Shown: positions 49,404 through 60,860, counted from the first letter of the stretch. The stretch is 64,000 nucleotides of DNA from Limnobaculum xujianqingii (GCF_013394855.1 NZ_JABMLK010000002.1:186001-250000), one strand, 5' to 3'. Numbers and translations: made by a program. The notes: generated from the letters alone by a model not told the origin.

Positions 49404-49916
49404 ATGCTTTTGGCTATTGATGTTTATTATATTGATAATTTAGCAAAAACGGTTGGGGTTTTGTTTGATAACTGGCAGGCTGATTCTCCAGCTGAAATCT
49501 TAGTGGCTTATAAACATGACATAGCGCCTTACCAGTCTGGCGAGTTCTATAAGCGTGAGCTTCCTTGTATTACTGAACTGCTTAAACAGGTGGATTTATC
49601 CACGCTATCTGCGATTATCGTCGATGGCTATGTCTGGCTGGACAATCAGGGAAAATCGGGTCTGGGAGACTATCTGTATCAATATATCAACCAGCAAGTG
49701 CCGATAATTGGTGTGGCAAAAAAAGCGTTCAATGAAAATACCCAATACGTCGCGGAGGTTTTTCGTGGCAAGAGTAATAAGCCACTGTATGTTACCGCGG
49801 TGGGTTTGCCATTAGAGAGCGTGGCGGAAGCGGTTCGCACTATGCACGGCAAGCATCGAATGCCAACGCTACTGACGCTTATGGATCAGCAGACCAAAAT
49901 ATTTAAGCTGGAGTGA
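49404..49916 (+). CDS. Endonuclease V-like protein
   Basis: 170 residues, shorter than E. coli Nfi (about 220). Conserved features of the family are visible: AIDVYYID (first catalytic Asp), FYKRELPCI (Glu), AIIVDGYVWL (Asp), and PIIGVAKKAF with the basic residue. Family enzymes nick DNA or RNA 3' to inosine/deoxyinosine. The shortened N- and C-terminal parts leave specificity uncertain. AGGAATATT precedes the ATG. A perfect 13-bp palindrome (49943-49971) follows its stop. Confidence 0.8.
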   Translation: MLLAIDVYYIDNLAKTVGVLFDNWQADSPAEILVAYKHDIAPYQSGEFYKRELPCITELLKQVDLSTLSAIIVDGYVWLDNQGKSGLGDYLYQYINQQVPIIGVAKKAFNENTQYVAEVFRGKSNKPLYVTAVGLPLESVAEAVRTMHGKHRMPTLLTLMDQQTKIFKLE

Positions 49917-49942
49917 TGTTTATCTGTGGCCGCTCTGCGATC

Positions 49943-49971
49943 CCACTTATAGCTGAAACAGCTATAAGTGG
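49943..49971. repeat. Perfect 13-bp palindrome after the endonuclease V-like gene
   Basis: CCACTTATAGCTG-AAA-CAGCTATAAGTGG, no T run. May be a factor-dependent terminator or a protein-binding site between convergent genes. Confidence 0.6.
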
Positions 49972-50012
49972 TCGGATTGAATAACGTAATTACTGGTCAG
50001 GTGTGGCCAATA

Positions 50013-50195
50013 TCAGACTGACCCCTCTGTGTGATAAAGCGCCTGAAACAGCGCTTCCATCTTCTCATGCAAAATAAACTGCAATGACTCTTTTACCGAT
50101 GCTTCATTGATTTTGATTACCGCCGTAGCCAGAGCCAGGCACTGCTCCGCCAGTTCCAGCGGATCGTTGGGGGGTGAGTCGATAAGATTAAGCAT
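50013..50195 (-). CDS. Small acidic helical protein, copy 2 (unknown)
   Basis: 60 residues, MLNLIDSPPNDPLELAEQCL onward; paralogue of 23641-23814 differing at few positions, with a short C-terminal extension (HTEGSV). GGAGG lies eight bases before the ATG. It has the same divergent RNA-like element upstream as copy 1. No InsA-like gene nearby, so the module moves or is retained independently of those genes. Function unknown. Confidence 0.68.
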   Translation of the reverse strand: MLNLIDSPPNDPLELAEQCLALATAVIKINEASVKESLQFILHEKMEALFQALYHTEGSV

Positions 50196-50294
50196 GGAAA
50201 CATCCTCCAATTTTCAGGCAATTTGCTGAAACAGAGGATCGTTTTTCCGATCCGGATCTGAAATTGGATCGAGGGTGATATATAAAATCAGGAC

Positions 50295-50393
50295 GAGTTT
50301 GGGTATGCTTCACGACAGCCATGATGTTACTCCCAGTAACGTTGTGGTCAGAGACCCCGTTAGTGTTAGCGCACTGCGGGGTTTCGCTTTTTT
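50295..50393 (+). ncRNA. Candidate small RNA with terminator, copy 2
   Basis: Near-identical to 23900-24012. Hairpin GTTAC-TCCCA-GTAAC, longer here than in copy 1, and terminator ACCCCG (50354-50359) ... CGGGGT (50377-50382), T run 50388-50393. It also keeps the MLHDSHDVTP-type short frame. Divergent from the small gene at 50013. Confidence 0.5.
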
Positions 50394-50627
50394 CATTACC
50401 CGCAAAATTACGGGTAATCACCACACGGTATATTTGTACAAGGAAAGGGTCAATGGAGGAGGGAGGGGATATTTGGAAATGTCGGGGAGGATCGCAAAAG
50501 TTTGCAAGTGGATGATATTAACGTTACTTATTCATGAGCCAGATAAATAGGGCTATTCAGGGTGGCTAAATAATATACCTGAACAATTCAGGTAATATTA
50601 AGCAAAACTGACAGAGAGGACATAGCC
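50394..50627. other. Spacer before the hydrolase gene
   Basis: Contains a short inverted repeat (ATTACCCG...CGGGTAAT, 50395-50419) and purine-rich sequence; no gene seen. Confidence 0.4.
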
Positions 50628-51692
50628 TTGAAGACACTTATAAAAACGCTGGTGTTTTGTATGATAGCAGGTGGTTTTGTAGCCCAGTCCGTAAATGCAG
50701 AACCATTGATTATTCAGGAGCAAGGAAGCTTTTCCGTCGGTGGTACCGTCATTAACGCTCCCGGGACATTCGATGCTAAAAAGCCGCTGGATTCTGCCGG
50801 GCAGACTTATCATGGCGATCATGCTTATGTGTTTTATCAAATTCCGGAAAATCCCCATAAATATCCACTAGTCATGTTGCATGGTGCGGGACAGTTTTCT
50901 CGTACCTGGGAAAGCACACCGGATGGTCGTGAAGGGTTCCAGAATATATTCCTGCGTCGTGGGTTCTCAACTTATCTGGTGGACCAACCTCGCAGAGGTA
51001 ACGCAGGCCGTAGTACAGTTGAAGGAATCGTGACACCAAAACCGGATGAGCAAATGTGGTTCAATCAGTTTCGAGTTGGCGTCTGGCCGGACTATTTTGA
51101 AGGCGTTCAGTTTTCTCATGATAAACAGGCTTTGAATCAATATTTCCGTCAGATGACTCCGAATACCGGGCCTTTTGATGTCAACGTCATTTCTGATGCT
51201 ATGTCGGCAGTTGTTGATAAAACAGGGCCTTCAATCCTTTTTACTCATTCTCAGGGGGGCGGTCCTGGTTGGTATACTGCGATGAAAAACAACAAGGTGA
51301 AAGCGATTGTCGCCTTTGAGCCCGGCAGTAGCTTTGTGTTCCCGGAGAATGAACTGCCTGCACCGATGCCTAGCGCTTTTGATACCTTGAAAGGTGAGCC
51401 AGTACCTTTGAATAAATTTATAGCGTTAACCAAAATCCCTATTGTGATTTTTTACGGTGATAATATTCCGGATAAACCAACTGCAATGCCTGCGCAGGAT
51501 AGCTGGCGTGTACGTCTGGCGATGGCCCGTGAATGGCGTGATGTGGTGAACAAGCACGGTGGTGATGTTACGGTTATTCATTTGCCTGAGAACGGTATTA
51601 AAGGAAATACGCATTTTCCGTTCTCCGATCTGAATAATGTCGAGATTGCCGATCTGGTCAGTAAGTTTCTGAAAGAAAAAAATCTTCAATAG
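50628..51692 (+). CDS. Secreted alpha/beta hydrolase
   Basis: 354 residues from a TTG start that is backed by AGAGAGGA seven bases upstream and by a complete signal peptide (LVFCMIAGGFVAQSVNA). Alpha/beta-hydrolase core: VMLHGAGQFSRTW (oxyanion region), FTHSQGGGPGW with the nucleophile Ser in HSQGG, Glu/Asp in AFEPGSS, and catalytic His near GNTHFPFSDL. Predicted periplasmic esterase or lipase-like enzyme; substrate unknown. The aldo/keto reductase gene follows by 132 bp on the same strand. Confidence 0.85.
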   Translation: MKTLIKTLVFCMIAGGFVAQSVNAEPLIIQEQGSFSVGGTVINAPGTFDAKKPLDSAGQTYHGDHAYVFYQIPENPHKYPLVMLHGAGQFSRTWESTPDGREGFQNIFLRRGFSTYLVDQPRRGNAGRSTVEGIVTPKPDEQMWFNQFRVGVWPDYFEGVQFSHDKQALNQYFRQMTPNTGPFDVNVISDAMSAVVDKTGPSILFTHSQGGGPGWYTAMKNNKVKAIVAFEPGSSFVFPENELPAPMPSAFDTLKGEPVPLNKFIALTKIPIVIFYGDNIPDKPTAMPAQDSWRVRLAMAREWRDVVNKHGGDVTVIHLPENGIKGNTHFPFSDLNNVEIADLVSKFLKEKNLQ

Positions 51693-51776
51693 CGTGAACA
51701 CAGAGAGCAGGATTTATTCGTTTGTTAATGAATCCTGCTCATTAACCCTATCAAATTACCACCTCTAATCGAATAA

Positions 51777-52676
<900 letters not shown>

Positions 52677-52741
52677 TGACGGATCGTTCAGGTGTTGGTA
52701 AACGTTATCCCGTTTTTTACGAGCTTGTTGAGATCGTTAAT

Positions 52742-52766
52742 ATGGCTTGTGGTCACTCGCAAGCCA

Positions 52767-52767
<1 letters not shown>
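52742..52767. terminator. Hairpin between convergent reductase and LysR genes
   Basis: ATGGCTTG / CAAGCCAT with a 10-base loop touching the LysR stop codon. T run is weak; possible shared terminator. Confidence 0.4.
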
Positions 52768-54471
<1,704 letters not shown>

Positions 54472-54753
54472 ATGAAAATATCAATTTTATCTAAATTATT
54501 GATAACTTTTTTTACAATAACTTTATCCAGCGTATGTTTTGCTGATAGTGTCATGAAAGCTGAATTTGAAAATTTAGATGAGTGTCTTAAAGAAATAAAA
54601 ATGAATACTGGATTAACTCTTAAAATTATCAGAGATAAACCAAGTATTGTTACTGGTAACTTGTCAAATGGTAAAACATTCGCTTGTGAAAGAAAAGAGT
54701 CTGGAACTAAAGGTGTTTATTATGAGGGATGGTATATGGTCGATGATAAGTAA
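54472..54753 (+). CDS. Small secreted protein (unknown)
   Basis: 93 residues. Signal peptide (LLITFFTITLSSVCFA), mature part of about 69 residues with a possible disulfide pair (DECLKEIK ... FACERKE) and a Tyr/Gly-rich end (GVYYEGWYMVDDK). No family recognised. GGGGAATAT upstream of the ATG. Periplasmic by prediction. Confidence 0.6.
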   Translation: MKISILSKLLITFFTITLSSVCFADSVMKAEFENLDECLKEIKMNTGLTLKIIRDKPSIVTGNLSNGKTFACERKESGTKGVYYEGWYMVDDK

Positions 54754-54861
54754 GTGTTTTTTTAGTGTTTAGTATAGGTGTGTTGAAATCATCATAAAGA
54801 TTAATTAATTTAGAGTTGCATAATTACAATACGTTATTAATTAGGTGTTAAGGTGAGAGTG

Positions 54862-56308
54862 ATGAAAGTAGAAGCTGTTCTTTTTGACTTGGATAATACA
54901 TTAGCAAACACAGATATATTACAGGATATTAGAAATAGACGTGCTTATGAAGAGTTAACTGATGCTATATTGAATAAGGTTATAGTATTTGAAAAGGGTG
55001 TTGAAATATTAAAGGAATTAAAATCAATGGGGGTGAAAATCGGCGTGGTAACAAACTCAGGTCGTGCATATGCCGAGAGGTTATTAACGTATTTTAAATT
55101 AAATTATTTTGATGTGGTGATAACATATACTGATGTTGGTGCTGGAGGTAAAAAACCATCTCCTGATGGGATTTTAATGGCTTTAAAGCAACTGAATGTT
55201 AGTCCAAGTCAAAATGTATGGTTTGTTGGTGATGACTATACGGATATTGAAGCTGCTTATAGAGCAGGTGTGAAACCGATAATCCCTACATGGGGACCAA
55301 AAAATTCTGTATCCCAGATGCCAGCAGCAGTTCTGAGTAGTACTTTTTTTTTTAGAAAGTGTAGAAGATAGTGATGCTGTAATTTTAGCTGCAGAAAAAA
55401 GTGCTGAACTTGGAACATTTAATTTTCCTAAAAAAAGACTCTATTTTGCACCATTAGATTTATCTTCAAATGTAATAATAGTAAAAAATGAATTTAAAAT
55501 TGTATGTTTTGGTAGATATTATAGTCAAAAAAATATAATAACAGCGGCATTGCACGATGAACATGCGTTATCTCAGGATATCTATGAAAAAGAAATTGAT
55601 CCTGATTTTATTGCACCAAAATATTGGGTTGACCTTTTAAGTCATGCAATAAAATCTCTGTATCAATATTATTTTAATAATAATACTGGTTTCGATATTG
55701 TTAGTGTAATTCCAGCAAAAAAGAATAAAAATCCAAGGTTAGAAAATCTATTGGAAAGAATATCTAAGAATTTTATTGGTGGAGTTAATTTTATTCCAGA
55801 TCTTTTTATATTTTCAGAGAATGCTCGGAGCTTAAAAACCTTAAATCAACAGCAACGATATGTTGAAATAACTAATACACTTTTCTTAAATGATAAATAT
55901 AGAAATTTAGTTCGTGGGAAAAGAGTATTAATCATTGATGATGTAATTACAACAGGTGCTACATTTGAAAGAGCATTTAGTATATTGAATGAAAATCAAT
56001 CTTATATCGTTCTTGGTTTATGTTTAGCTAAAACGGTATCAATAAATGAAACCAGTAAAATTTGTGATTCTTGTGGTAGAACTATGAGAATTCTTAAGAA
56101 CTCTGATACTGAAATAAGATTTTGGGGGTGCACGGGTTTTAATGATACGAATACCCCTTGTAGCCATACAGAAAGTATAGTTGTTAAAGATTGCCCTCTC
56201 TGTGGACGTTCAATGTATAAACACTATAATAGGCAGCATAACTCTTACTTTTTATCTTGTGAGGGTTGGAACAAAAATCCGAAATGTACTTACAGCGAGT
56301 CATTATAA
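54862..56308 (+). pseudogene. HAD phosphatase-phosphoribosyltransferase-zinc-ribbon fusion, frameshifted at T10
   Basis: The first frame (54862-55371, 169 residues) is a HAD hydrolase: LFDLDNTLAN, VTNSGR, GGKKPSPDG, VGDDYTDIEAA. The second frame is open from 55352 to 56308 without a credible start of its own and holds a ComF-like phosphoribosyltransferase (RVLIIDDVITTGATFE) and two topoisomerase-type zinc ribbons (CDSCGRTMRI; CPLCGRSMYK). One T fewer in the ten-T tract (55344-55353) joins them as VLSST-FFLESVEDSDAV, about 480 residues. Its stop overlaps the ATG of the DprA-like gene (TAATG). Whether off by phase variation, slippage-rescued, dead or misread is open. Confidence 0.8.
55344..55353 (+). 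repeat. T10 homopolymer at the HAD/PRTase junction
   Basis: AC-T10-AGAAAG. Nine or twelve T give one long frame; ten T ends the HAD part at 55371. Long enough to slip during replication or transcription. Confidence 0.75.
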
Positions 56309-57297
56309 TGAATGTAATATCTTCAAATACAAAGAAGATTTTAGAGTTGAGTGCTATAACTGGTGTCGGTGCTAAAACACTTAACTCACTTAAGAATCTA
56401 CCTGATTTTTCAGCAATGACTACCAAGGAGTTAATTAATTTGGTTCCTTCATTAGATAATAAAATTAATAAATTATCTGATTTATATGATTTTGCTGAAA
56501 AACAAATTAGTTTTGGTGAAACACTAAGCCATACGATAATTTCTCAATTTGATGATGTGTATCCGAAAAATTTGATGGGATTAGAGGATGCACCTGCCTT
56601 ATTGTATTGTTCTGGTGATGTGAGTATTTTAAATAAAAAATGCATTTCTGTTATAGGTACTCGTGAACCTACTGAACATGGGAAAATATTTGCAAAAAAT
56701 ATATCTAAGTGGTTTGTTTCTAATGGCTGGAATATTGTGAGTGGCTTAGCAAAAGGGATAGATACAATTGCACATGAATCTTGCCTTAACTCAAATGCAA
56801 AAACTATAGCAGTGCTTGCTCATGGACTTGGTAGTAAAGTCTATCCAGCTGAAAATAGAGGGCTTGCTCAGAAAATTATTCAAGATGGGGGAGTGTTGCT
56901 TAGTGAGTATCCTTATGGCTCGAGTATTTTTAAAACAAATTTTGTTCAGCGAGATAGGATTCAAGCAGGATTGTCAGCGGCTGTATTTCTAATACAAAGT
57001 GATATATCTGGCGGAAGCCTACATGCTTCAAGAGCAATTTTGAAATATAAAAGACCCTTAGTTGTCACAGGGCAATCATCTAAAGATAGAAAGAATAATG
57101 AGCCTAAGATTCAAGCTAATTTGGGATTATTATACGGAGAGGATAATGATATTAGGAATATTTTAAAATTGGATCATATTGATAGAAATCTAATTCTGAA
57201 GATGTTTACAAGTAAGGATTATTTCAGCATTGAGAAGTTAATTGAGAACTTAGCAAAAAAAAATGATGTTAACTATTCTCAGCAATTCGATTTCTAA
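56308..57297 (+). CDS. DprA/Smf-like (SLOG/Rossmann) protein
   Basis: 329 residues. Helical N-terminal part with a helix-hairpin-helix-like GVGAKTLNSL, then the DprA core: VIGTREPTEHG, NIVSGLAKGIDTIAH, AVLAHGLGSKVYPAEN, GGVLLSEYPYGS, and SGGSLHASRAIL. DprA loads RecA on incoming single-stranded DNA in transformation, but DprA-like proteins also occur in defence and nucleotide-sensing loci. Start overlaps the upstream stop by one base (TAATG), so it is coupled to the HAD/PRTase gene. This is an extra, AT-rich copy distinct from a housekeeping dprA. It is 32 residues shorter at the C-terminus than E. coli-type Smf with its winged-helix; that domain may be reduced. Confidence 0.85.
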   Translation: MNVISSNTKKILELSAITGVGAKTLNSLKNLPDFSAMTTKELINLVPSLDNKINKLSDLYDFAEKQISFGETLSHTIISQFDDVYPKNLMGLEDAPALLYCSGDVSILNKKCISVIGTREPTEHGKIFAKNISKWFVSNGWNIVSGLAKGIDTIAHESCLNSNAKTIAVLAHGLGSKVYPAENRGLAQKIIQDGGVLLSEYPYGSSIFKTNFVQRDRIQAGLSAAVFLIQSDISGGSLHASRAILKYKRPLVVTGQSSKDRKNNEPKIQANLGLLYGEDNDIRNILKLDHIDRNLILKMFTSKDYFSIEKLIENLAKKNDVNYSQQFDF

Positions 57298-57303
57298 TTT
57301 TAT

Positions 57304-58575
57304 TTAATTTATAACGATATGATATATTTTGTACGAAGTAATAGCGAAGGCAATCACACTTGGAATCCATGATAATATCTGAAAAAATATTAAGTATTTT
57401 GATAGTGTTTCTTGATTTGTATTGAGATTTTCATTTGTACTGTTAATGATCTTTTTTAAATCCTCTGGGTAGGTATTACTTTTAATCAAAATGGGGTCGA
57501 ATGTTATGTCTTTCGCATTACATATTATTTTGAATTGCTTATATTGATTTCTAACTACTAAAAATATAAAAATAGATGTTAATATAATTCCTCCAAATAA
57601 TATAATTATTTCCATAATAGAGTCCACTTTAATTATTCCAAGGGATGCAACAAGAGAAATTGGAATTCCAAGTAGTTTAGTTATCATATCAGTCATTATT
57701 TTTGATGACTTTTCTGCCAGTGCTATTTCAGTTTCTGCAATTTCTTTTCTGACTTTATGAAATGAAAATCCACTAAGATATGTATTTAGATTATTTTGAT
57801 ATAACTTTATAAAATCATCCCATTTATTTAATAGGGTAAAGAATATTTTTTCGTATTCTATATTTGATAAAAAATCAAATAGAGTATTAACGAAAATACC
57901 TTTTCTGTCATAATAGTGAATATCTTTTAGTTTTTGGTTTTCAGATAGTAATGTTAATATATCAAAGTTGGCATTGCTTATTAATAAAGTTTCCTCGCTT
58001 ATTTGAGTATTAATAATTAATGGGTGAGTATTTGAACTCGCACTTTTTAGGAAAATAAGATTGTTCTGCCAATTATCACCGCCTGAGTGATTATAATTAG
58101 ATATACTTGTTAATGAGTTAATGAGTTAATGAGTTAATGAGTTAATGAACGTGCAGATCTTTTCTAATTTTTCTACTTCTTTTGGTTTGTTTTCATCATC
58201 AGGATAATAATCCTCTTCAATTAAATAATATTCATTTGAAAGTTTTCCTGTATTAAGGTGTGGTGTTTTTTTAATAAAATCTTTTATGTTAATAAAGAAC
58301 GATGATGATGTTCCTGTAGATATATGAATAGAAAGAAAAATTTTATTCCCTGATGTTGGAATTACATCATGATCATCGTATTGTTCATCATCTATAACGA
58401 TTTCTGAAAAGTATCCCCAATCAGTACTGTCAGGATCGTGAACTTTAATCGCGCATAGAATTTCATGGATTTTATTGGTATATGTAGTTTCAATTTCAAA
58501 ACTATAACTTTCTTCATTAAAGGTTGGTTTACCTAATAATCTATATAGCTCAACGATACTTTTTAGTAAACTCAT
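57304..58575 (-). pseudogene. Membrane protein gene with stop inside an 8-bp repeat array
   Basis: First part (58575-58126) encodes 149 residues, acidic and globular (MSLLKSIVELYRLLGKPTFN start; no known fold), and ends in the repeats (FINSLTH, stop). The same frame then continues open for about 270 codons to 57304 (INTQISEETLLISNANFDIL ... KEIAETEIALAEKSSKI), without any start codon for its first 135 codons or so, and ends with two or three membrane segments (IPISLVASLGI, IIILFGGIILTSIFIFLV, WIPSVIAFAITSYK). Removing three repeat units (24 bp) restores one frame of 415 residues. It converges with the DprA-like gene. Possible membrane partner of that locus; function unknown. Confidence 0.7.
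58109..58148. repeat. 8-bp tandem repeat, five units
   Basis: GTTAATGA repeated five times exactly. On the minus strand each unit brings a TAA, so three or more units stop any frame. Unit size is not a multiple of three. Confidence 0.93.
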
Positions 58576-58577
58576 TT

Positions 58578-58721
58578 TATTCCCATAAAGCTCAGTTTTT
58601 AAAACAAAGAAGAAATATTCTTCAGTGGTGGGCAGATTACCTTGACTATATTATCATTACTCCAGCCTCACCAGATGAATATGCTCAAATAAATGATGGT
58701 TCATATCAATCTATAAAATAA
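58578..58721 (+). pseudogene. C-terminal remnant of a P4-type tyrosine integrase
   Basis: The last 48 codons read YSHKAQFLKQRRNILQWWAD and YLD, the typical C-terminal end of P4-family integrases, which lies after the catalytic Tyr. The catalytic domain is missing; the sequence to the left is the start region of the opposite-strand membrane-protein gene. A terminator (58733-58775) follows. It marks the island as a decayed integrative element; no att site or tRNA is visible here. Confidence 0.65.
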
Positions 58722-58732
58722 ATTCATTTTTA

Positions 58733-58778
58733 ATAAACCCAATGAAATATATTGATATGATTTTATTGGGTTTATATT
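58733..58778 (+). terminator. Terminator after the integrase remnant
   Basis: ATAAACCCAAT (58733-58743) / ATTGGGTTTAT (58765-58775), 11-bp perfect stem with a 21-base loop. Confidence 0.6.
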
Positions 58779-59121
58779 ATCATTGAGTGATATTGACAAT
58801 AATAAAATTATATATGATAATATTACACATATGTTTGATAATATAATTTATCAATTTGATGTTTAGTGTTTAAAATAAAGAGTAATGAACTAAAGATAAA
58901 ATGTAGTATCCCTACTTTTCTCCCATCTTTCATCCGATTAACCCCATCAATGCACAGAATATCTTCACTTGCAGCTTAGAGAACCAAGCATAGGTATTGT
59001 TCTGTGAAACTTCACATATAGAAAAAGCAACAAGGTTATTCGATTAACTATATGTTAATACTAAGCTTTCATCTATGAAGTGCATATAACTAAATCAAAG
59101 GACTATATATCGAGTAAAAAA
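58779..59121. other. Spacer before the AlpA-like gene
   Basis: AT-rich; 58915-59000 is less AT-rich (CTCCCATCTTTCATCCG region) and may be control DNA or the edge of a separate insertion. No gene seen. Confidence 0.4.
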
Positions 59122-59295
59122 ATGAAATTTCTTAAATTAAAAGATGTCATAGAAATGACCGGAATGGCAAAAAGCACTATCTACGCAAGGATTCAAGCAG
59201 GAACATTTCCTAAGCAATATAAGTCAGGTACAAAAAGTTCAGTTTGGCTTCTCAGTGAGATTATTACATGGATGGAAAATATTATTAATAAATAA
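59122..59295 (+). CDS. AlpA-family phage/element regulator
   Basis: 57 residues: MKFLKLKDVIEMTGMAKSTI, then YARIQAGTFPKQYKSG and WLLSEIITWMENII, the full AlpA (MerR-like winged HTH) pattern. In P4-like elements AlpA proteins act as excisionase-type or activator proteins for integrase and replication genes. ATG at 59122 gives the family length; a GTG at 59080 would add 14 residues. First gene before the polymerase-like gene. Confidence 0.88.
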   Translation: MKFLKLKDVIEMTGMAKSTIYARIQAGTFPKQYKSGTKSSVWLLSEIITWMENIINK

Positions 59296-59374
59296 CAATA
59301 GAATTTTAGCAAAAAAATCATTGTTTATCATTCAACCTGAGACATAAGGTTGACTTCAGCATAAAAGAGAAAAA

Positions 59375-59593
59375 ATGAAAGTAATAAAAAAATACACTCC
59401 AAAAAATAATAATTGGAGTGAAATAAATAAATTAAAATATAAACGAGGTGGCAAGGTGCATTATATCTATATTTTAGACATTAGTTACATATTATTTTGT
59501 ATTATAATGGATAGGCAAGTGTATATAATAATTACCAACACTACCTCTTACAGAGGTAATAACCATAAATATGAGATACACATTAATACATGA
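59375..59593 (+). CDS. Small open frame overlapping the polymerase start (doubtful)
   Basis: 72 residues, Lys/Asn/Ile/Tyr-rich, no family match. AGAGA lies before its ATG and it overlaps the next start by 23 bp, which would fit a leader or coupling peptide. In such AT-rich DNA a chance frame is equally likely. An inverted repeat CACTCC...GGAGTG lies in its first codons. Confidence 0.3.
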   Translation: MKVIKKYTPKNNNWSEINKLKYKRGGKVHYIYILDISYILFCIIMDRQVYIIITNTTSYRGNNHKYEIHINT

Positions 59594-60824
59594 AATAACA
59601 AAATACTTAAATCCATTAACAAATCACTTTATAGATAAATTTAATACTCATTATTCTACTCTACAAAAGCGTAAATTTGATGATGAGTTACTTCTTTATT
59701 CTATAAACTCTTTACTAACAAACGCTTTATATTCTATTCATAACAATTACACTACTGGTGTACTTCCTATGAATCGAAATAAATATATAACAACCATCGT
59801 TAATGGACATGAAATTAAGTTTAAAGGATGTTATAAATATTCTTTATTATTCTGGGAAATGTTAGAGGATTTAAACTATATTTCTATAAAGCGAGGGCAA
59901 CGATCTTATACTAAAATCTGTTATAGTTATATAACTCTACTTGAACCCTTAATAGAATTATTAACCCCTTATCTGAAAAATGTAAATCTATTACCTTTGA
60001 ATAATTGTATAATACTAAGAGATAAGGAAAAGAATACTGTTAATTATAAACGTTGTAAACTAATCAGACATAAGATAAATCTTATTAATAATTACAATAA
60101 ATTATTACTTAATACTTCTGTCAATGAAATATCTACTAATTCTGATTTCTGTATTCAATTTCATCGAATTTACAATACTAACTTTGAAAAGGGCGGTAGA
60201 TATTATGAACATAATGGTCTCGTCCAATGTATGAAATCATCATTGCGTAGAAACATATTAATTAATGGACAAGAAACTGTTGAAGTAGATTTTAAATCTT
60301 TACACCCAAGATTAATTTATACTGCTTCGGGTATTGATTTGGCTGATGATTTCGATCCTTATGCTATTTCTCCTATCTTATTTGGATTATCCGATACTCC
60401 TGAGGTCAGAAAGCAATTAAGACGTCTTGCTAAATTCGGATTGTTGATACTTATTAATGCTTCAAATTATCATAAATCCCGTGGAGCTTTAGATAAAGAA
60501 TTTAATGAAGCTAAGATTGAAGGTGAGTTTGATCTATTACCTGATGACTTGTGTATTCGTACTGTTATTAATGCATTGAAAAAGGTCAATCCTAATATAG
60601 CAAAATGCTTTCATACTGGTCTTGGATCTTTACTTCAGTGTCATGATAGTGATATTGCTGAACTAATAATTCAGCATTTTACTGATAAGAATATACCTAT
60701 TATTCCTATTCATGATAGTTTCATCATTGCTAAAGAATTTGAACACGAAATGCATGATGTGATGAAAAGCTCTTATAAGTGTATTATGAAAACTTCATCA
60801 AATTGTATTGTTGAAACAAAATAA
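59571..60824 (+). CDS. Compact family-A-like polymerase of a replicating element
   Basis: 417 residues, Asn/Ile/Leu/Tyr-rich. Three motifs of the family-A polymerase palm are visible: motif A EVDFKSLHPRLIY (Asp240), motif B RRLAKFGLLILINA (Lys288), motif C IPIHDSFII (His381-Asp382). The first 200 residues have no recognised exonuclease or RNase H domain. HDSF in motif C is also seen in T7-type single-subunit RNA polymerases, so DNA polymerase, primase-polymerase or RNA polymerase are all possible. It follows the AlpA-like gene and ends at a strong terminator, so it looks like the replication gene of an integrated element. Not seen: any reverse-transcriptase YxDD. Function from motifs only. 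Confidence 0.7.
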   Translation: MRYTLIHEITKYLNPLTNHFIDKFNTHYSTLQKRKFDDELLLYSINSLLTNALYSIHNNYTTGVLPMNRNKYITTIVNGHEIKFKGCYKYSLLFWEMLEDLNYISIKRGQRSYTKICYSYITLLEPLIELLTPYLKNVNLLPLNNCIILRDKEKNTVNYKRCKLIRHKINLINNYNKLLLNTSVNEISTNSDFCIQFHRIYNTNFEKGGRYYEHNGLVQCMKSSLRRNILINGQETVEVDFKSLHPRLIYTASGIDLADDFDPYAISPILFGLSDTPEVRKQLRRLAKFGLLILINASNYHKSRGALDKEFNEAKIEGEFDLLPDDLCIRTVINALKKVNPNIAKCFHTGLGSLLQCHDSDIAELIIQHFTDKNIPIIPIHDSFIIAKEFEHEMHDVMKSSYKCIMKTSSNCIVETK

Positions 60825-60833
60825 ATAATATAG

Positions 60834-60860
60834 TCCTGACCTCAAGTCAGGATTTTTTTT
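60834..60860 (+). terminator. Terminator after the polymerase-like gene
   Basis: TCCTGAC (60834-60840) / GTCAGGA (60846-60852), loop CTCAA, then eight T. Confidence 0.93.

Noticed and set aside
59571..60824. Reverse transcriptase or retron
   Set aside because: No YxDD motif and no retron msr/msd structure; the visible motifs fit a family-A polymerase palm instead.
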